Source: Actinoallomurus purpureus (lineage in GTDB: Bacteria > Actinomycetota > Actinomycetes > Streptosporangiales > Streptosporangiaceae). From it: 64,000 nucleotides of DNA. The stretch lies in assembly GCF_024055795.1 (NCBI RefSeq), contig NZ_JAMXMY010000034.1:1-64000 (forward strand). Direction: 5' to 3'. This document shows, in pieces, positions 16,032 to 24,670 of this stretch (the first letter of the stretch is position 1; each line of letters begins with the position of its first letter). The notes beneath the pieces are model-generated. The model was not told the origin of the DNA and did not search any database. It saw nothing but the letters and a program-made list of their open reading frames with translations. The position numbers were made by a program, and so were the translations under genes.

Positions 16032-17060
16032 ATGGGACTGCTCGGTGGGCTTCGGGTGCTGGATCTGACGATGTGGCGGCCGGGGCCGTACGCCACGCAG
16101 TTGCTGGCCCAGCTCGGAGCGGACGTGCTGAAGGTCGAGCCGCCCGGCGGCGAGCCGATGCGGGCGTTCCGCGGCCACTTCGACCTGCTCAACCGACACA
16201 AGCGCAGCATCGTCATCGACCTCAAGGCCGACGCGGCGCGGTGCCGGGAGCTGGCGGCGGACGCGAACGTCTTCGTCGAGGGCTACCGGCCCGGCGTCGC
16301 CGACCGGCTCGGCGTCGGCTACGACGCCGTACGGGCGGTCAACCCCCGGATCGTCTACTGCTCGATCTCCGGATACGGCGCGAGCGGTCCGCTGGCCTCG
16401 CTGCCGGGACACGACGTCAACTACCGCGCGTACACGGGGACGGTCCCGCCGGACGACGGCGGGCACGAGTTCCCGGTCGCGGACATGGCCGCGGCGACCA
16501 TGGCCGCGTTCGCGATCCTGGCCGCCTGTCACAAGGGCGGGGGTGAGCGGATCGACCTGGGCATGGCCGACGTCCTGGCCAACTGGGCGGGCACCGTCCC
16601 GGTCACCTCGGCACCCCCGCCCGGCGGTTCCGGGCCGGGGCGGGGACGCGGTCCCGTGCCCGGGTACGGCGTCTACCCGGCCCACGACGGCGGAAAAGTC
16701 AGCCTCGGCGTCGTCTCGGAGGATCGGCTGTGGTCGGCCACCTGCCGGGCCCTGGGCCTCGACCACCACGCCGGTCTGTCCTTCCCCGAGCGGCTGAGCC
16801 GGGCCGAGGAACTCGATCGGGACATCTCCGAGAAGATCGCCGCACTGCCCCGCGACACCGTCGTCGCCCGGCTGACCGACGCGGGCGCGCCGGTCGCACC
16901 GGTGCTGTCCCCGGCGGAGGTTCGGACCGTCGACCATTTCCAGCAGCGCGGCGTCATCGACGGCAGCCCCGTACGGACGCTGCTCGATCCGCCGCTGCCC
17001 CCGGGACGCGCGCCGGACCTGGACGGAGCCGACGGCTGGACGCATACGCCCACCGAATAA
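16032..17060 (+). CDS. CaiB/BaiF family (class III) CoA transferase
   Basis: 342-residue class III CoA transferase, which moves CoA between carboxylic acids through an aspartyl-CoA intermediate. The N-terminus LRVLDLTMWRPGPYATQLLAQLGA and VEPPGGEPMR are family-typical, and the catalytic Asp is in PGHDVNYRAYTG (about residue 140). Length is slightly short, as in alpha-methylacyl-CoA racemase-like members. ATG at 16032 lies directly after AACGAGG. Divergent from vapBC and followed 39 bp later by a LAL regulator. Substrate unknown. Confidence 0.85.
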   Translation: MGLLGGLRVLDLTMWRPGPYATQLLAQLGADVLKVEPPGGEPMRAFRGHFDLLNRHKRSIVIDLKADAARCRELAADANVFVEGYRPGVADRLGVGYDAVRAVNPRIVYCSISGYGASGPLASLPGHDVNYRAYTGTVPPDDGGHEFPVADMAAATMAAFAILAACHKGGGERIDLGMADVLANWAGTVPVTSAPPPGGSGPGRGRGPVPGYGVYPAHDGGKVSLGVVSEDRLWSATCRALGLDHHAGLSFPERLSRAEELDRDISEKIAALPRDTVVARLTDAGAPVAPVLSPAEVRTVDHFQQRGVIDGSPVRTLLDPPLPPGRAPDLDGADGWTHTPTE

Positions 17061-17087
17061 CCGGTCCGTTTTGTCCCGCCCTGGTGG

Positions 17088-17100
17088 CATCCTTGATCCG
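17088..17100 (+). promoter_or_regulatory. Candidate leaderless promoter of first LAL gene
   Basis: GGCATCCT precedes the GTG start at 17100 so that the hexamer CATCCT (17088-17093) ends 6 nt before it, the spacing of a leaderless -10 box. The same GTGGCATCCT sequence sits at the matching place before the second LAL gene. No ribosome-binding site is present. Confidence 0.5.
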
Positions 17101-19976
17101 TGCAGAATCAGCAGGGGATCAGCGCCGTTCTGGCCGGTCGGGCCGAAGAGCTCGCCTTCCTGAACAGGACCCTGCGGGAGGCGCCGGCCGCCCTGCTCGT
17201 CGGCGGCGAGGCCGGCGTCGGCAAGAGCCGGTTGATCCGTGAGTTCCTGGACGCCAACCCCGGCGTACGGACCTTCTATGGCGGCTGCCTCCAGATCAGC
17301 GCCGAGGGCCTGCCGTTCGCGCCGTTCAGCGCCATGCTGCGCCGGCTGGTCCGGGAGATCGGCGTCGAGGGCGTCGCCTCGCTGCTGCCCGGCGGCACAC
17401 CGGCGGGGCTGGCCCGGCTGCTCCCGGAGTTCGGCGCGCCCGACACCGAGACCGGCACGGCGGAGGCGCGCATCCGCCTGTTCGACCACGTGCTGCTGCT
17501 GTTCGAACGGCTGACCGAGCACGAGCCGGCCGTCCTGGTCATCGAGGACGCACACTGGGCGGAACGGTCCACCCGCGACCTGCTCAGCTACCTGATCCGC
17601 AACCTCCCCTCCGGCCTGCTGGTCATCGCCACCTACCGCTCCGACGAACTGCACCGGGACCACCCGCTCCGCCCCCTGCTCGCCGAACTCGCCCGGGTCG
17701 ACTGGGTCCGGCGGCTCGACCTGGACCGCCTGCCCCACCGTGCCGTGGCCGAGCAGGCCAACGGCATCCTCGGCCGTGACCTGGACCAGCGGACCCTCGA
17801 CGCCGTCTACGAGCGGAGTGAGGGGAACCCGCTGTTCGTCGAGGCCCTGCTGAGCTGCGACGGCCAGATCAACGGTGAGCTGCCCGAGTCGCTGCGCGAC
17901 CTGATCCTCGGCAGTGTGCGGAAGCTTCCGGAGGAGACACAGGAGATCCTGCGCGTCGCCAGCGCCGGGGGCGACCGCGTCGAGCACGCGCTGCTGGCCG
18001 CGGTCACGGGCCTGGACGACGGCGCGCTGTCGCGCGTGCTGCGGCCCGCCGTCGCCGCGAACGTCCTGGTCGTCGACGGTGAGGCGTACGGCTTCCGGCA
18101 CGCGCTGATGCGCGAGGCGGTCCACGGCGACCTGCTGCCCGGCGAGCACACTCGCACCCACACCCGGTTCGCCGAGGCGCTGGAGGCCGATCCGTCGCTG
18201 GTCCCCATGGGCCGCGCCCCCGCCGAGCTCGCCCACCACTGGTACTCCGCGCACGACGCCACCTGGGCGCTGGTCAGCGCCTGGAAGGCCGCTCAGGTGG
18301 CCAAGGAGGCGACCGCGTACACCGAATGCCTGCGCATGCTGGACCGCGTCCTCGAGCTGTGGGACAAGGTGCCGGACGCGGCCGAGCGGCTGGGCGTCGA
18401 CCACGCCGCGGTCCTGGAGATGGCGATCGACGCCTCCGACCTGGCCGGGGAGACCGAACGCGGCGTCGCCTTCGCGAAGGCGGCGCTGAAGGAGATCGAC
18501 GATCCGATCCGGGCGGCCGGCGTCCTGGAGCACCGCGGCCGGCTCAAGATCCACCTCGGCCATCCGAAAGCGCTGGACGACCTGCGCGAGGCGGCCCGCC
18601 TGGTGCCCGCCGACCCGCCCAGCGCGGTGCGGGCCCGGGTGCTGTCGACCCTCGCCCAGCATCTGTACCTGCTGCCGGCCGGCCTGGAGGAGGCGCGGGC
18701 GCTCGCCGTCGAGGCCCTCACCACGGCCCGCGCGGTCGGCGACGCGACGGTCGAGGCGCACGCGCTGACGACGATCGCCGGCTGCGACTTCTCCGACGCC
18801 GAGGGCGAACGTCACCTGGCCGAGCTGGCCAAGGCGGAGGCGGTGTACGTGCGGGGAGGGGCGGACGACTCGGCGATGATGCGCATCGCCACCAACGAGT
18901 CGCACGTCCTGGAGGGCATGGGCGAGCACGAGCGCGCCGTCGAGGTGGCGCGGCGTGGCGTCGCGCTCGCCGGCAAGCACGGCGTGGCCCGAACCTCCGG
19001 CGCCTTCCTGTCCATCAACCTGGCCGAGCCCCTGCTGTCGCTGGGCCGCTGGGACGAGGCGCTGGAGGTCATCGAGCACGCCCTGGAGCTGTCCCCGCCG
19101 CCGCTCACCCGCGCCTCGTTGCATCACATCATCGGGGTCATCGCGGTCGCGCGGGGCGACCTCGACACCGCCGCCCGCGCCGTCAGCACGCTGGACGCGG
19201 TGCTGGCGCCGACGTTCTCCCGCACCCAGGAGCTGTTCCCGTGCGAAGGCCTGCGGATCGGTCTGCGGGTCGCCGAGGGTGACCTCTCCGGCGCACTGGA
19301 CGCCGTCGAGCACGTGCTGACGGAGCTGCAGCCCTCGGTCAGCGCGCGCTACGGGCCGCCGCTGCTGTGCGCCGCCGCGCGGGCGTGCGCCGAGGCCGGC
19401 GGTGAGCGCGCCGCCGCGTTGCTGACCCGGGTACGGGCGTACGCCGAGAAGGCCCCCGAGGGAGGCCGCGTCCAGCAGGCGTACGCGCTGCTCTTCGAGG
19501 CCGAGGCGGCCCGCGCCGAAGGCGTGCTCGACCGGGAGACCTGGGCGGCGGCCGCGGACGCCTTCGGGGCCCTCAAGCAGCCCTATCCCCTGGCGTACGC
19601 GCTGCTGCGGACGGCCGAGGCGAGCGGCCCGCACGACGCCGGAACCCGGGAGGACACGGCCGCGCGGCTGCGGCAGGCCGCCGAGATCGCCGAGGACCTC
19701 GGCGCCCGGCCGCTGCGCGAGCGGATCGAGGTGTACGCCCGGCGGAACAGGATCGCCCTGAGCAGCCGGGCCGGCGCCCCCGTCCTCGGCCTCACCCCCC
19801 GCGAGCTGGAGGTGCTCCGGCTCGTCGCCGACGGCCGCAGCAACCGCGAGATCGCCGGCCGGCTGTTCATCTCCGCCAAGACCGCCAGCGTCCACGTGTC
19901 CAACATCCTGGCGAAGCTGCAGGTGGCGAGCCGCGGCGAGGCCGCGGCCGCCGCACACCGTCTCGGCATCGTCTAA
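17100..19976 (+). CDS. LAL-type (large ATP-binding) LuxR family regulator, copy 1
   Basis: 958 residues. Layout: N-terminal AAA/NTPase module with Walker A GGEAGVGKSRL (about 38-48) and Walker B-like VLVIEDAHWAE (about 145); a long TPR-like helical middle; and a C-terminal LuxR helix-turn-helix (LTPRELEVLRLVADGRSN, then [17 protein letters not shown]). LAL proteins sense signals through the ATPase/TPR part and activate antibiotic, sugar or morphogenesis operons. It begins at a GTG without a ribosome site. A paralogue follows after a small gene. No obvious target operon is adjacent except the CoA transferase upstream. Confidence 0.9.
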   Translation: MQNQQGISAVLAGRAEELAFLNRTLREAPAALLVGGEAGVGKSRLIREFLDANPGVRTFYGGCLQISAEGLPFAPFSAMLRRLVREIGVEGVASLLPGGTPAGLARLLPEFGAPDTETGTAEARIRLFDHVLLLFERLTEHEPAVLVIEDAHWAERSTRDLLSYLIRNLPSGLLVIATYRSDELHRDHPLRPLLAELARVDWVRRLDLDRLPHRAVAEQANGILGRDLDQRTLDAVYERSEGNPLFVEALLSCDGQINGELPESLRDLILGSVRKLPEETQEILRVASAGGDRVEHALLAAVTGLDDGALSRVLRPAVAANVLVVDGEAYGFRHALMREAVHGDLLPGEHTRTHTRFAEALEADPSLVPMGRAPAELAHHWYSAHDATWALVSAWKAAQVAKEATAYTECLRMLDRVLELWDKVPDAAERLGVDHAAVLEMAIDASDLAGETERGVAFAKAALKEIDDPIRAAGVLEHRGRLKIHLGHPKALDDLREAARLVPADPPSAVRARVLSTLAQHLYLLPAGLEEARALAVEALTTARAVGDATVEAHALTTIAGCDFSDAEGERHLAELAKAEAVYVRGGADDSAMMRIATNESHVLEGMGEHERAVEVARRGVALAGKHGVARTSGAFLSINLAEPLLSLGRWDEALEVIEHALELSPPPLTRASLHHIIGVIAVARGDLDTAARAVSTLDAVLAPTFSRTQELFPCEGLRIGLRVAEGDLSGALDAVEHVLTELQPSVSARYGPPLLCAAARACAEAGGERAAALLTRVRAYAEKAPEGGRVQQAYALLFEAEAARAEGVLDRETWAAAADAFGALKQPYPLAYALLRTAEASGPHDAGTREDTAARLRQAAEIAEDLGARPLRERIEVYARRNRIALSSRAGAPVLGLTPRELEVLRLVADGRSNREIAGRLFISAKTASVHVSNILAKLQVASRGEAAAAAHRLGIV

Positions 19977-20007
19977 GGACCCCGAGCCCTCCGGTGACGG
20001 TCCTTAG
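19973..20007 (+). terminator. Hairpin at end of first LAL gene
   Basis: CTAAGGACC (19973-19981) pairs with GGTCCTTAG (19999-20007), a 9-bp stem that includes the stop codon, with a 17-nt loop. Likely terminator or mRNA 3' end. Confidence 0.5.
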
Positions 20008-20125
20008 GTGGGGCGGAGGCCCGGCGCAGGCGGACGGGAACGCCGGATACAACATTCACCCCATGTGCCGGATCCCGTCTTAGGCCGAGTCTGGATGGTG
20101 TCAGCGGCTCTTCGAGGAGGACACC

Positions 20126-20275
20126 ATGCACCCCGACATCATGTACGCACTGAACGCGGAGCGTACGCGCGAATGGCGGCGGGAGGCGGCACGGGAGCGC
20201 CGCTTCCGTCGCCTCCCCACGTCCCGCGGCCTGTCCCCTCGGATGCCACGGCGGCGTCCCGTCTGGGCATCCTGA
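20126..20275 (+). CDS. Small basic protein (49 residues) between the LAL genes
   Basis: Short gene supported by a strong ribosome-binding site (GAGGAGG at 20114-20120) and an ATG at 20126. It encodes 49 residues beginning MHPDIMYALNAERTREWRRE, then a run of Arg/Ala/Glu and an Arg/Pro-rich tail. The Met-His-Pro start, a short helix and an Arg-rich end recall the many unnamed small actinomycete proteins of this type. I can give no function. It lies between the two LAL regulators on the same strand and ends 30 bp before the second one. Confidence 0.6.
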   Translation: MHPDIMYALNAERTREWRREAARERRFRRLPTSRGLSPRMPRRRPVWAS

Positions 20276-20292
20276 GGTCCGGACATGCGTGG

Positions 20293-20306
20293 CATCCTGG
20301 ACGGCG
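20293..20306 (+). promoter_or_regulatory. Candidate leaderless promoter of second LAL gene
   Basis: GTGGCATCCT before the GTG at 20306 repeats the sequence before copy 1; CATCCT (20293-20298) ends 7 nt before the start codon. An upstream in-frame ATG at 20285 would place this conserved element inside the coding region, so the GTG is preferred. Confidence 0.5.
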
Positions 20307-23176
20307 TGCGCGCGCATGAGGTGAGCCCCGCCTTCGTAGGCCGACAGCCGGAGCTCGCCGTCCTGGCCGACGCCCTCCGACGGGCCACGGCCGGGACCCC
20401 CGGAGCCGTGCTGATCGGCGGCGAAGCGGGCGGCGGCAAGACCCGCCTAGTCGGGGAGTTCGCCGAGCGGGTCCGCGGTGAGGCGCTCATCCTCAGCGGC
20501 GCCTGCCTTCAACTCAGCACCGTCGGCTTCCCGTACGCCCCGTTCACCGCCGCGCTCCGCCAGCTCGTACGAGAGGCGGGTGCGGCGGAGATCGCCGCAC
20601 TGATGCCGCACGACGGCGCCCGCGACCTGGCCCGCCTGCTTCCGGAGTTCGGCGAGCCGACCGCCGGCCCGGATCCGGAGAACGCCCGGGTCCGCCTGTT
20701 CGAGCAGATGCTCCTCCTGTTCGAACGGCTCGCCGAGCGGCGCCCGCTGATCCTCATCGTGGAGGACGCCCACTGGGCCGACCGGTCCACCCGCGACCTG
20801 CTGACCTTCCTGCTGCGCAACCTCCGGCACACCGCCGTGCTGCTCGTCATCACGTTCCGCTCCGACGAACTGCACCGCTCCCACCCCATGCGCCCGGTGA
20901 TCGCGGAGCTGGAGCGCATCGAGGGCGTGGTCCGCCTGGACCTGCCCCGCCTGACGCGCACGGAGACGGCCGGCCAGCTCGCCGGCATCCTCGGCCGGCA
21001 GCCGGACCCCAAGATCGTCGACGCGGTGTACGAGCGCAGCTCCGGCATCCCGCTGCTCGTCGAGGCGACCGCCGGCTCCCCCGACTGCGGGATGTCCGAG
21101 TCCGTGCGGGACCTCGTGCTGGCCGGCGTCAACCGGCTGCCCGAGGAGACCCAGGACGTGCTCCGGCTGGCCACCACGGCAGGGGTACGGTTCGGGCACG
21201 CGTTGCTCGCCGCGGTGACCGGGCTGGACGACGGGAGGTTGTCGTCGCTCCTGCGGCCCGCCGTGGACGCGAACGTCCTGGTGGTCGACGAGGGGGCGTA
21301 CGCCTTCCGGCACGCGCTGATCTGGGAGGCGATCCACGACGAGCTGCTCCCCGGCGAGCACGCTCGCGCCCACCAGCGGTTCGCCGAGGCGCTGCAGGAC
21401 GACCCCTCGCTGAGCGCCGGCGGTCGCCCCGCCGTCGAGGTCGCCATGCACTGGGCGAACGCGCACGATCCCGAACGCGCCCTCCGGGCGGCCTGGCAGG
21501 CGGCCCGCGAGTCGGAGTCCGCGTTCGCCTACGCCGAGCAGCTGCAGATGCTCGAACGCGTCCTCGAACTGTGGGAACGCGTCCCCGACGCGCGAGAGCA
21601 CACCGGCGCCTGCCACGTCGACGTGCTCAGGAAGGCCGCCCAGGCGGCCTGGGCCTCCGGCGAACCGGAACGCGGGCTGGCGTTCGTCCGCGCCGCCCTC
21701 TCCGAGGTCGACGAGGAACGCGAACCGGAGCAGGTCGCGCTCCTGCTGCTCCAACGGGCGCGGCTCAAGTTCGAGCGGGGGCACGCCGGAACCCTCGACG
21801 ACCTGCGGCGCGCCGAGCGCCTCCTGCCGGACGACTCACCGGAGCGGGCCGCGGTGCTGGCCCGCCTGGGCAGCGTCCTGACGCTGCGAGGCCGGGACGA
21901 CGAGGCACGGCCGATCATCGAGGAGACACTCGCGCTCGCCGACCGTGTCGGCGACGACTGCGCCACCGCCGACGCCCTGAACAACCTGGCGATCACGGAC
22001 GCGCATCGCGGGCGCTTCACCGAGGCGCTGGCCACCCTGGACCGCGCCGCGGCGTGCGCGGCCCGCGCCCGTGACGATGACACCCGCCTGCGAGCGCTCA
22101 TCAACGGGGGCGACGTGCACGACGTGCAAGGCCGCACGGAGGACGCCATCGGGCTGGCCCAGAAGGCCCTGACGCTGGCCGAATCCCTCGGCCGCGCCCG
22201 TACGCAAGGGGTCTTCGCGGCGGGCAACCTCGCCCAGGCACAGGTGTCGCTCGGCCGCTGGGACGACGCGATGGAGACCCTCGAACGGGCCGACGAGCTC
22301 TCACCCGCCCCGGGGAGGCGCGGCCAGCTGCTGCTGACCCGTGCCCGCATCGCCATCGCCCGCGGGGACGGCGACGTGGTCGACGGGATGGTGAGGCAGC
22401 TGACCGCGCTGTGCGCGGTCGACGATCCCTATCCGCAGCAGACCCTTCCGCTGGCCCGCCTGACCATCGAGTGGCGCCTCGCCGAGGGCGACGGCCCCGG
22501 CGCGATCGCGGCCACCGAACGCGCCGTCACCGAGCTCGAGCTCGGCGGGGAGGCGCGGCTCAGCTGGCCGATCCTCCTGGCGGGCATACGGACCTGCGCC
22601 CTCCAGCGGAGCGTCGCGCTCGCCGGACGGCTACGGCAGATCGCGACGGCGATCCCCGCGTACGGTCCCGTGATGGAGGCCGAGCGCGCGACCTTCGAGG
22701 CAGAGTCCGCCCGAGCCGACGGCGTGCTCGACCGGTCCGCCTGGACGGCCGCCGCGGCCGCCTGGGAGGCGCTCGGCCGACCGTACCCTTTGGCGAACGC
22801 GCTCCTGAGGGCGGCCGAGGCCGCCCTGGCAGACCGCGACCGCGACGAGGCGTCGGCCCTCCTCTGCCGCGCCGCCGACCTCGCCGACCGGCTGAAGACC
22901 CGGCCGCTGCGCGCGGACATCGACCTGGTCGCCCGCAGCGCCCGGCTCCGCCTGGACGGCCGGCCGGGCGGTCAGGCACCGCTCGGACTGACGCCTCGCG
23001 AGCAGGAGGTGCTGCGCCTGCTGGCGGCGGGACGCAGCAACCGAGAGATCGCCGAGGAACTGTTCATCTCCGCGAAGACCGCCAGCGTGCACGTGTCCAA
23101 CATCCTCGCCAAGCTGGGCGTCCCCAGCCGCGGCGCCGCCGCCGCGACCGCCCACCGCCTCCGCCTGACCGGGTAA
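20306..23176 (+). CDS. LAL-type LuxR family regulator, copy 2
   Basis: 956 residues, paralogous to the preceding LAL gene along its whole length: Walker [12 protein letters not shown], Walker B-like [12 protein letters not shown], helical middle, and the LuxR helix-turn-helix [18 protein letters not shown] then [17 protein letters not shown]. The recognition helix is almost the same in both, so they may bind the same or overlapping sites, while the ATPase and TPR regions differ more and could sense different ligands. Start chosen at GTG 20306 by alignment with copy 1 and the shared upstream element. Tandem gene duplication is the likely origin. Confidence 0.88.
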   Translation: MRAHEVSPAFVGRQPELAVLADALRRATAGTPGAVLIGGEAGGGKTRLVGEFAERVRGEALILSGACLQLSTVGFPYAPFTAALRQLVREAGAAEIAALMPHDGARDLARLLPEFGEPTAGPDPENARVRLFEQMLLLFERLAERRPLILIVEDAHWADRSTRDLLTFLLRNLRHTAVLLVITFRSDELHRSHPMRPVIAELERIEGVVRLDLPRLTRTETAGQLAGILGRQPDPKIVDAVYERSSGIPLLVEATAGSPDCGMSESVRDLVLAGVNRLPEETQDVLRLATTAGVRFGHALLAAVTGLDDGRLSSLLRPAVDANVLVVDEGAYAFRHALIWEAIHDELLPGEHARAHQRFAEALQDDPSLSAGGRPAVEVAMHWANAHDPERALRAAWQAARESESAFAYAEQLQMLERVLELWERVPDAREHTGACHVDVLRKAAQAAWASGEPERGLAFVRAALSEVDEEREPEQVALLLLQRARLKFERGHAGTLDDLRRAERLLPDDSPERAAVLARLGSVLTLRGRDDEARPIIEETLALADRVGDDCATADALNNLAITDAHRGRFTEALATLDRAAACAARARDDDTRLRALINGGDVHDVQGRTEDAIGLAQKALTLAESLGRARTQGVFAAGNLAQAQVSLGRWDDAMETLERADELSPAPGRRGQLLLTRARIAIARGDGDVVDGMVRQLTALCAVDDPYPQQTLPLARLTIEWRLAEGDGPGAIAATERAVTELELGGEARLSWPILLAGIRTCALQRSVALAGRLRQIATAIPAYGPVMEAERATFEAESARADGVLDRSAWTAAAAAWEALGRPYPLANALLRAAEAALADRDRDEASALLCRAADLADRLKTRPLRADIDLVARSARLRLDGRPGGQAPLGLTPREQEVLRLLAAGRSNREIAEELFISAKTASVHVSNILAKLGVPSRGAAAATAHRLRLTG

Positions 23177-23220
23177 GCCGAAACGACGAGGACAGCCGTG
23201 GCGTGCGCCGCCCGGACACA

Positions 23221-23395
23221 TCGCTCGGTCAACGGGCGACCTGGCCGACAGGATTGCAGGGGTTCGCCCCGGTTAGCGCCCGCGGTCACCGAGCATTCGG
23301 CACGCCGCTCCTGCGCGGAACTCCCGGGGTGCGGCCACAACGACGTGATCGTCGAGAGTCTTCGTCGAAAGAGCGACGAAGACCCTCGACGATCA
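23221..23395. repeat. Direct repeat copy 1 with long hairpin
   Basis: TCGCTCGGTCAACGGGCGA (23221-23239) and a near-perfect 22-bp-stem hairpin (23346-23367 with 23374-23395, loop AAAGAG, one mismatch). Both parts recur in the same order and orientation at 24474-24573, flanking the disrupted WhiJ-like locus. Confidence 0.75.
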
Positions 23396-23404
23396 GCCGC
23401 ACCG

Positions 23405-23426
23405 CTGGTCATCGACCAGGGGTTTT
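23405..23426 (+). terminator. Weak intrinsic terminator
   Basis: CTGGTC-ATC-GACCAG (23405-23419) followed by GGGTTTTCT on the plus strand. Short stem but a good U-run; it would end transcripts coming from the second LAL gene or the hairpin repeat. Confidence 0.4.
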
Positions 23427-23439
23427 CTCATTCGCCAGG

Positions 23440-23535
23440 TCAGCCCTTGACGACGGCCACTTCAACGCACGCGCCCTGCTGGTCCGAGCGCCCGGACTTG
23501 CGCCAATCCAGGGCAGAAAGCTCACGCTGGGTCAT
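23440..23535 (-). CDS. Short DUF397-like protein
   Basis: 31 residues: MTQRELSALDWRKSGR then a Ser/Gln linker and GACVEVAVVKG, followed by a stop. The WRKS...ACVEVA core is the hallmark of DUF397 proteins, small partners encoded beside WhiJ-type regulators in actinomycetes. The usual C-terminal half (VRDSKDP...FTPxEW) is missing, so this is either a truncated copy or a short variant. It begins 25 bp after the WhiJ-like stop codon on the same strand, matching the usual order. Confidence 0.6.
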   Translation of the reverse strand: MTQRELSALDWRKSGRSDQQGACVEVAVVKG

Positions 23536-23560
23536 GGGTACACATCTCTCGTCCGATGGG

Positions 23561-24079
23561 TCAGGAACCGGCTATTCGGCCGATGAGCGCGATCGTATCC
23601 TCAGGCGACAAGGCCTCGGCGTTCAGACGGCGGAACGCGCGGCGGTACCGGCCGACTCCCTCACTCTCGATAAGCAGTTCTCCAGCAATCGTCTCGATGT
23701 AAACAGCATCAGGATCTTCTGCCGGGAAACTGATGATCGTGAATCGGCCGCCGGTTCCCGGATGCGGGCCAACGTCGAATGGGATCACCTGGAGCGTGAT
23801 ATTCGCTCGGGCCGCCATCTTGATCAGGTGGTCCAGCTGAGCGCGCATGATATCCGGACCGCCGACAGTACGCCGCAACGCGGCCTCGTCGATCACGACG
23901 AACAGCCTCACTGGATCGTCGCCTTCGAGGATGCGCTGCCGTTCAGCGCGGATCTTCACTCGCTTTTCGATCTCATCGGTGCCGAGTTCAGCGGGCCCCG
24001 CCTGGTTCAGCACCCCCCGCTGCACCGCCTCGGCCGTCATGCCCGAATGCGTCGCCAGAGCCCGTTCGTTCGCCTCCAC
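23561..24079 (-). pseudogene. WhiJ/Scr1-type regulator, 5'-truncated (DUF5753 part only)
   Basis: 172 open codons matching the C-terminal DUF5753 domain of WhiJ-type XRE regulators: KRVKIRAERQRIL, FVVIDEAALRR, DIMRAQLDHLIKMAARANI and LQVIPFDVG occur in the usual order, ending DTIALIGRIAGS. The N-terminal helix-turn-helix (about 80 residues) and the first part of DUF5753 are absent. Upstream of the first Met the sequence changes at about 24070-24100 to an ATP-binding protein gene on the other strand. A protein could be made from the ATG at 24079 but would lack DNA binding. I regard it as a deletion remnant. Confidence 0.75.
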
Positions 24080-24452
24080 CGCCGTCTTCGGCTACCCATT
24101 CGACGCCTACGAGATCGGCCTGGTCGCCAGCGAGATCGTCACCAACGCGATCCGCGCTACCGGCGCACTACGCACCTGGCCGGACGACCTCTGGCCGATC
24201 GGTATGGAAATGACCGTCACCGCCCGGTGGGCACACCTGGCGGTCACCGACCCTGACCACCGGCCCATGCCCGCCAGCAACGAAGGAGGGCAGCTCGCCG
24301 AGAACGGACGCGGTCTTTCCATCGTCGATCACCTCGCCGCCGCACGGTGGGTGAGTTACGTCGAGCGCGGCAAGACCGTACACGTCGTCATCACCGCACC
24401 CGGCGTCGAACTGACGGCCGCCGAGCTCGCCGAAATCAAACGCCTGGCGTAA
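24080..24452 (+). pseudogene. ATP-binding (RsbW-like HATPase) protein, 5'-truncated
   Basis: From about 24085 the plus strand encodes the GHKL/HATPase domain of the anti-sigma-like proteins that accompany WhiJ modules: YEIGLVASEIVTNAIRATG (N box), a D-box region reduced to LAVTDPDHRPMP, then ENGRGLSIVDHLAAARW (G2 box). The N-terminal 40-50 residues and any start codon in phase with them are missing; the open frame runs back antisense through the regulator remnant to an ATG at 23847, not a natural start. One deletion seems to have removed both divergent 5' ends and their promoters. Confidence 0.7.
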
Positions 24453-24473
24453 GCGAGGCAACGTCCGGCCGGA

Positions 24474-24573
24474 TCGCTCGGCCAACGGGCGATCCAGCTG
24501 GTGGAATCGCGGCCACGATGACGTGATCATCGAGAGTCTTCGTCGCTGGAGCGACGGAGACTCTCGACGATCA
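24474..24573. repeat. Direct repeat copy 2 with long hairpin
   Basis: TCGCTCGGCCAACGGGCGA (24474-24492, one difference from copy 1) then a 22-bp-stem hairpin (24524-24545 with 24552-24573, loop CTGGAG). One base pair is G:U and one is mismatched. The spacing between the two parts is 75 bp shorter than in copy 1. Confidence 0.75.
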
Positions 24574-24670
24574 GCCGCGCAGAAGCCGGGACAGGGGCGA
24601 TCGCTCGCGATCGGCGCCGGCAGGCGGCCGCAGGACGTCGGGGTTCGGTGTGTCGCCGTGCGACGGGCGG

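Noticed and set aside
15567-19958. 1463-codon open frame on the minus strand opposite the CoA transferase and LAL gene
   Set aside because: Sequence is Gly/Gln/Arg/Val-rich shadow of the high-GC coding strand with no domain; the plus strand encodes clear families.
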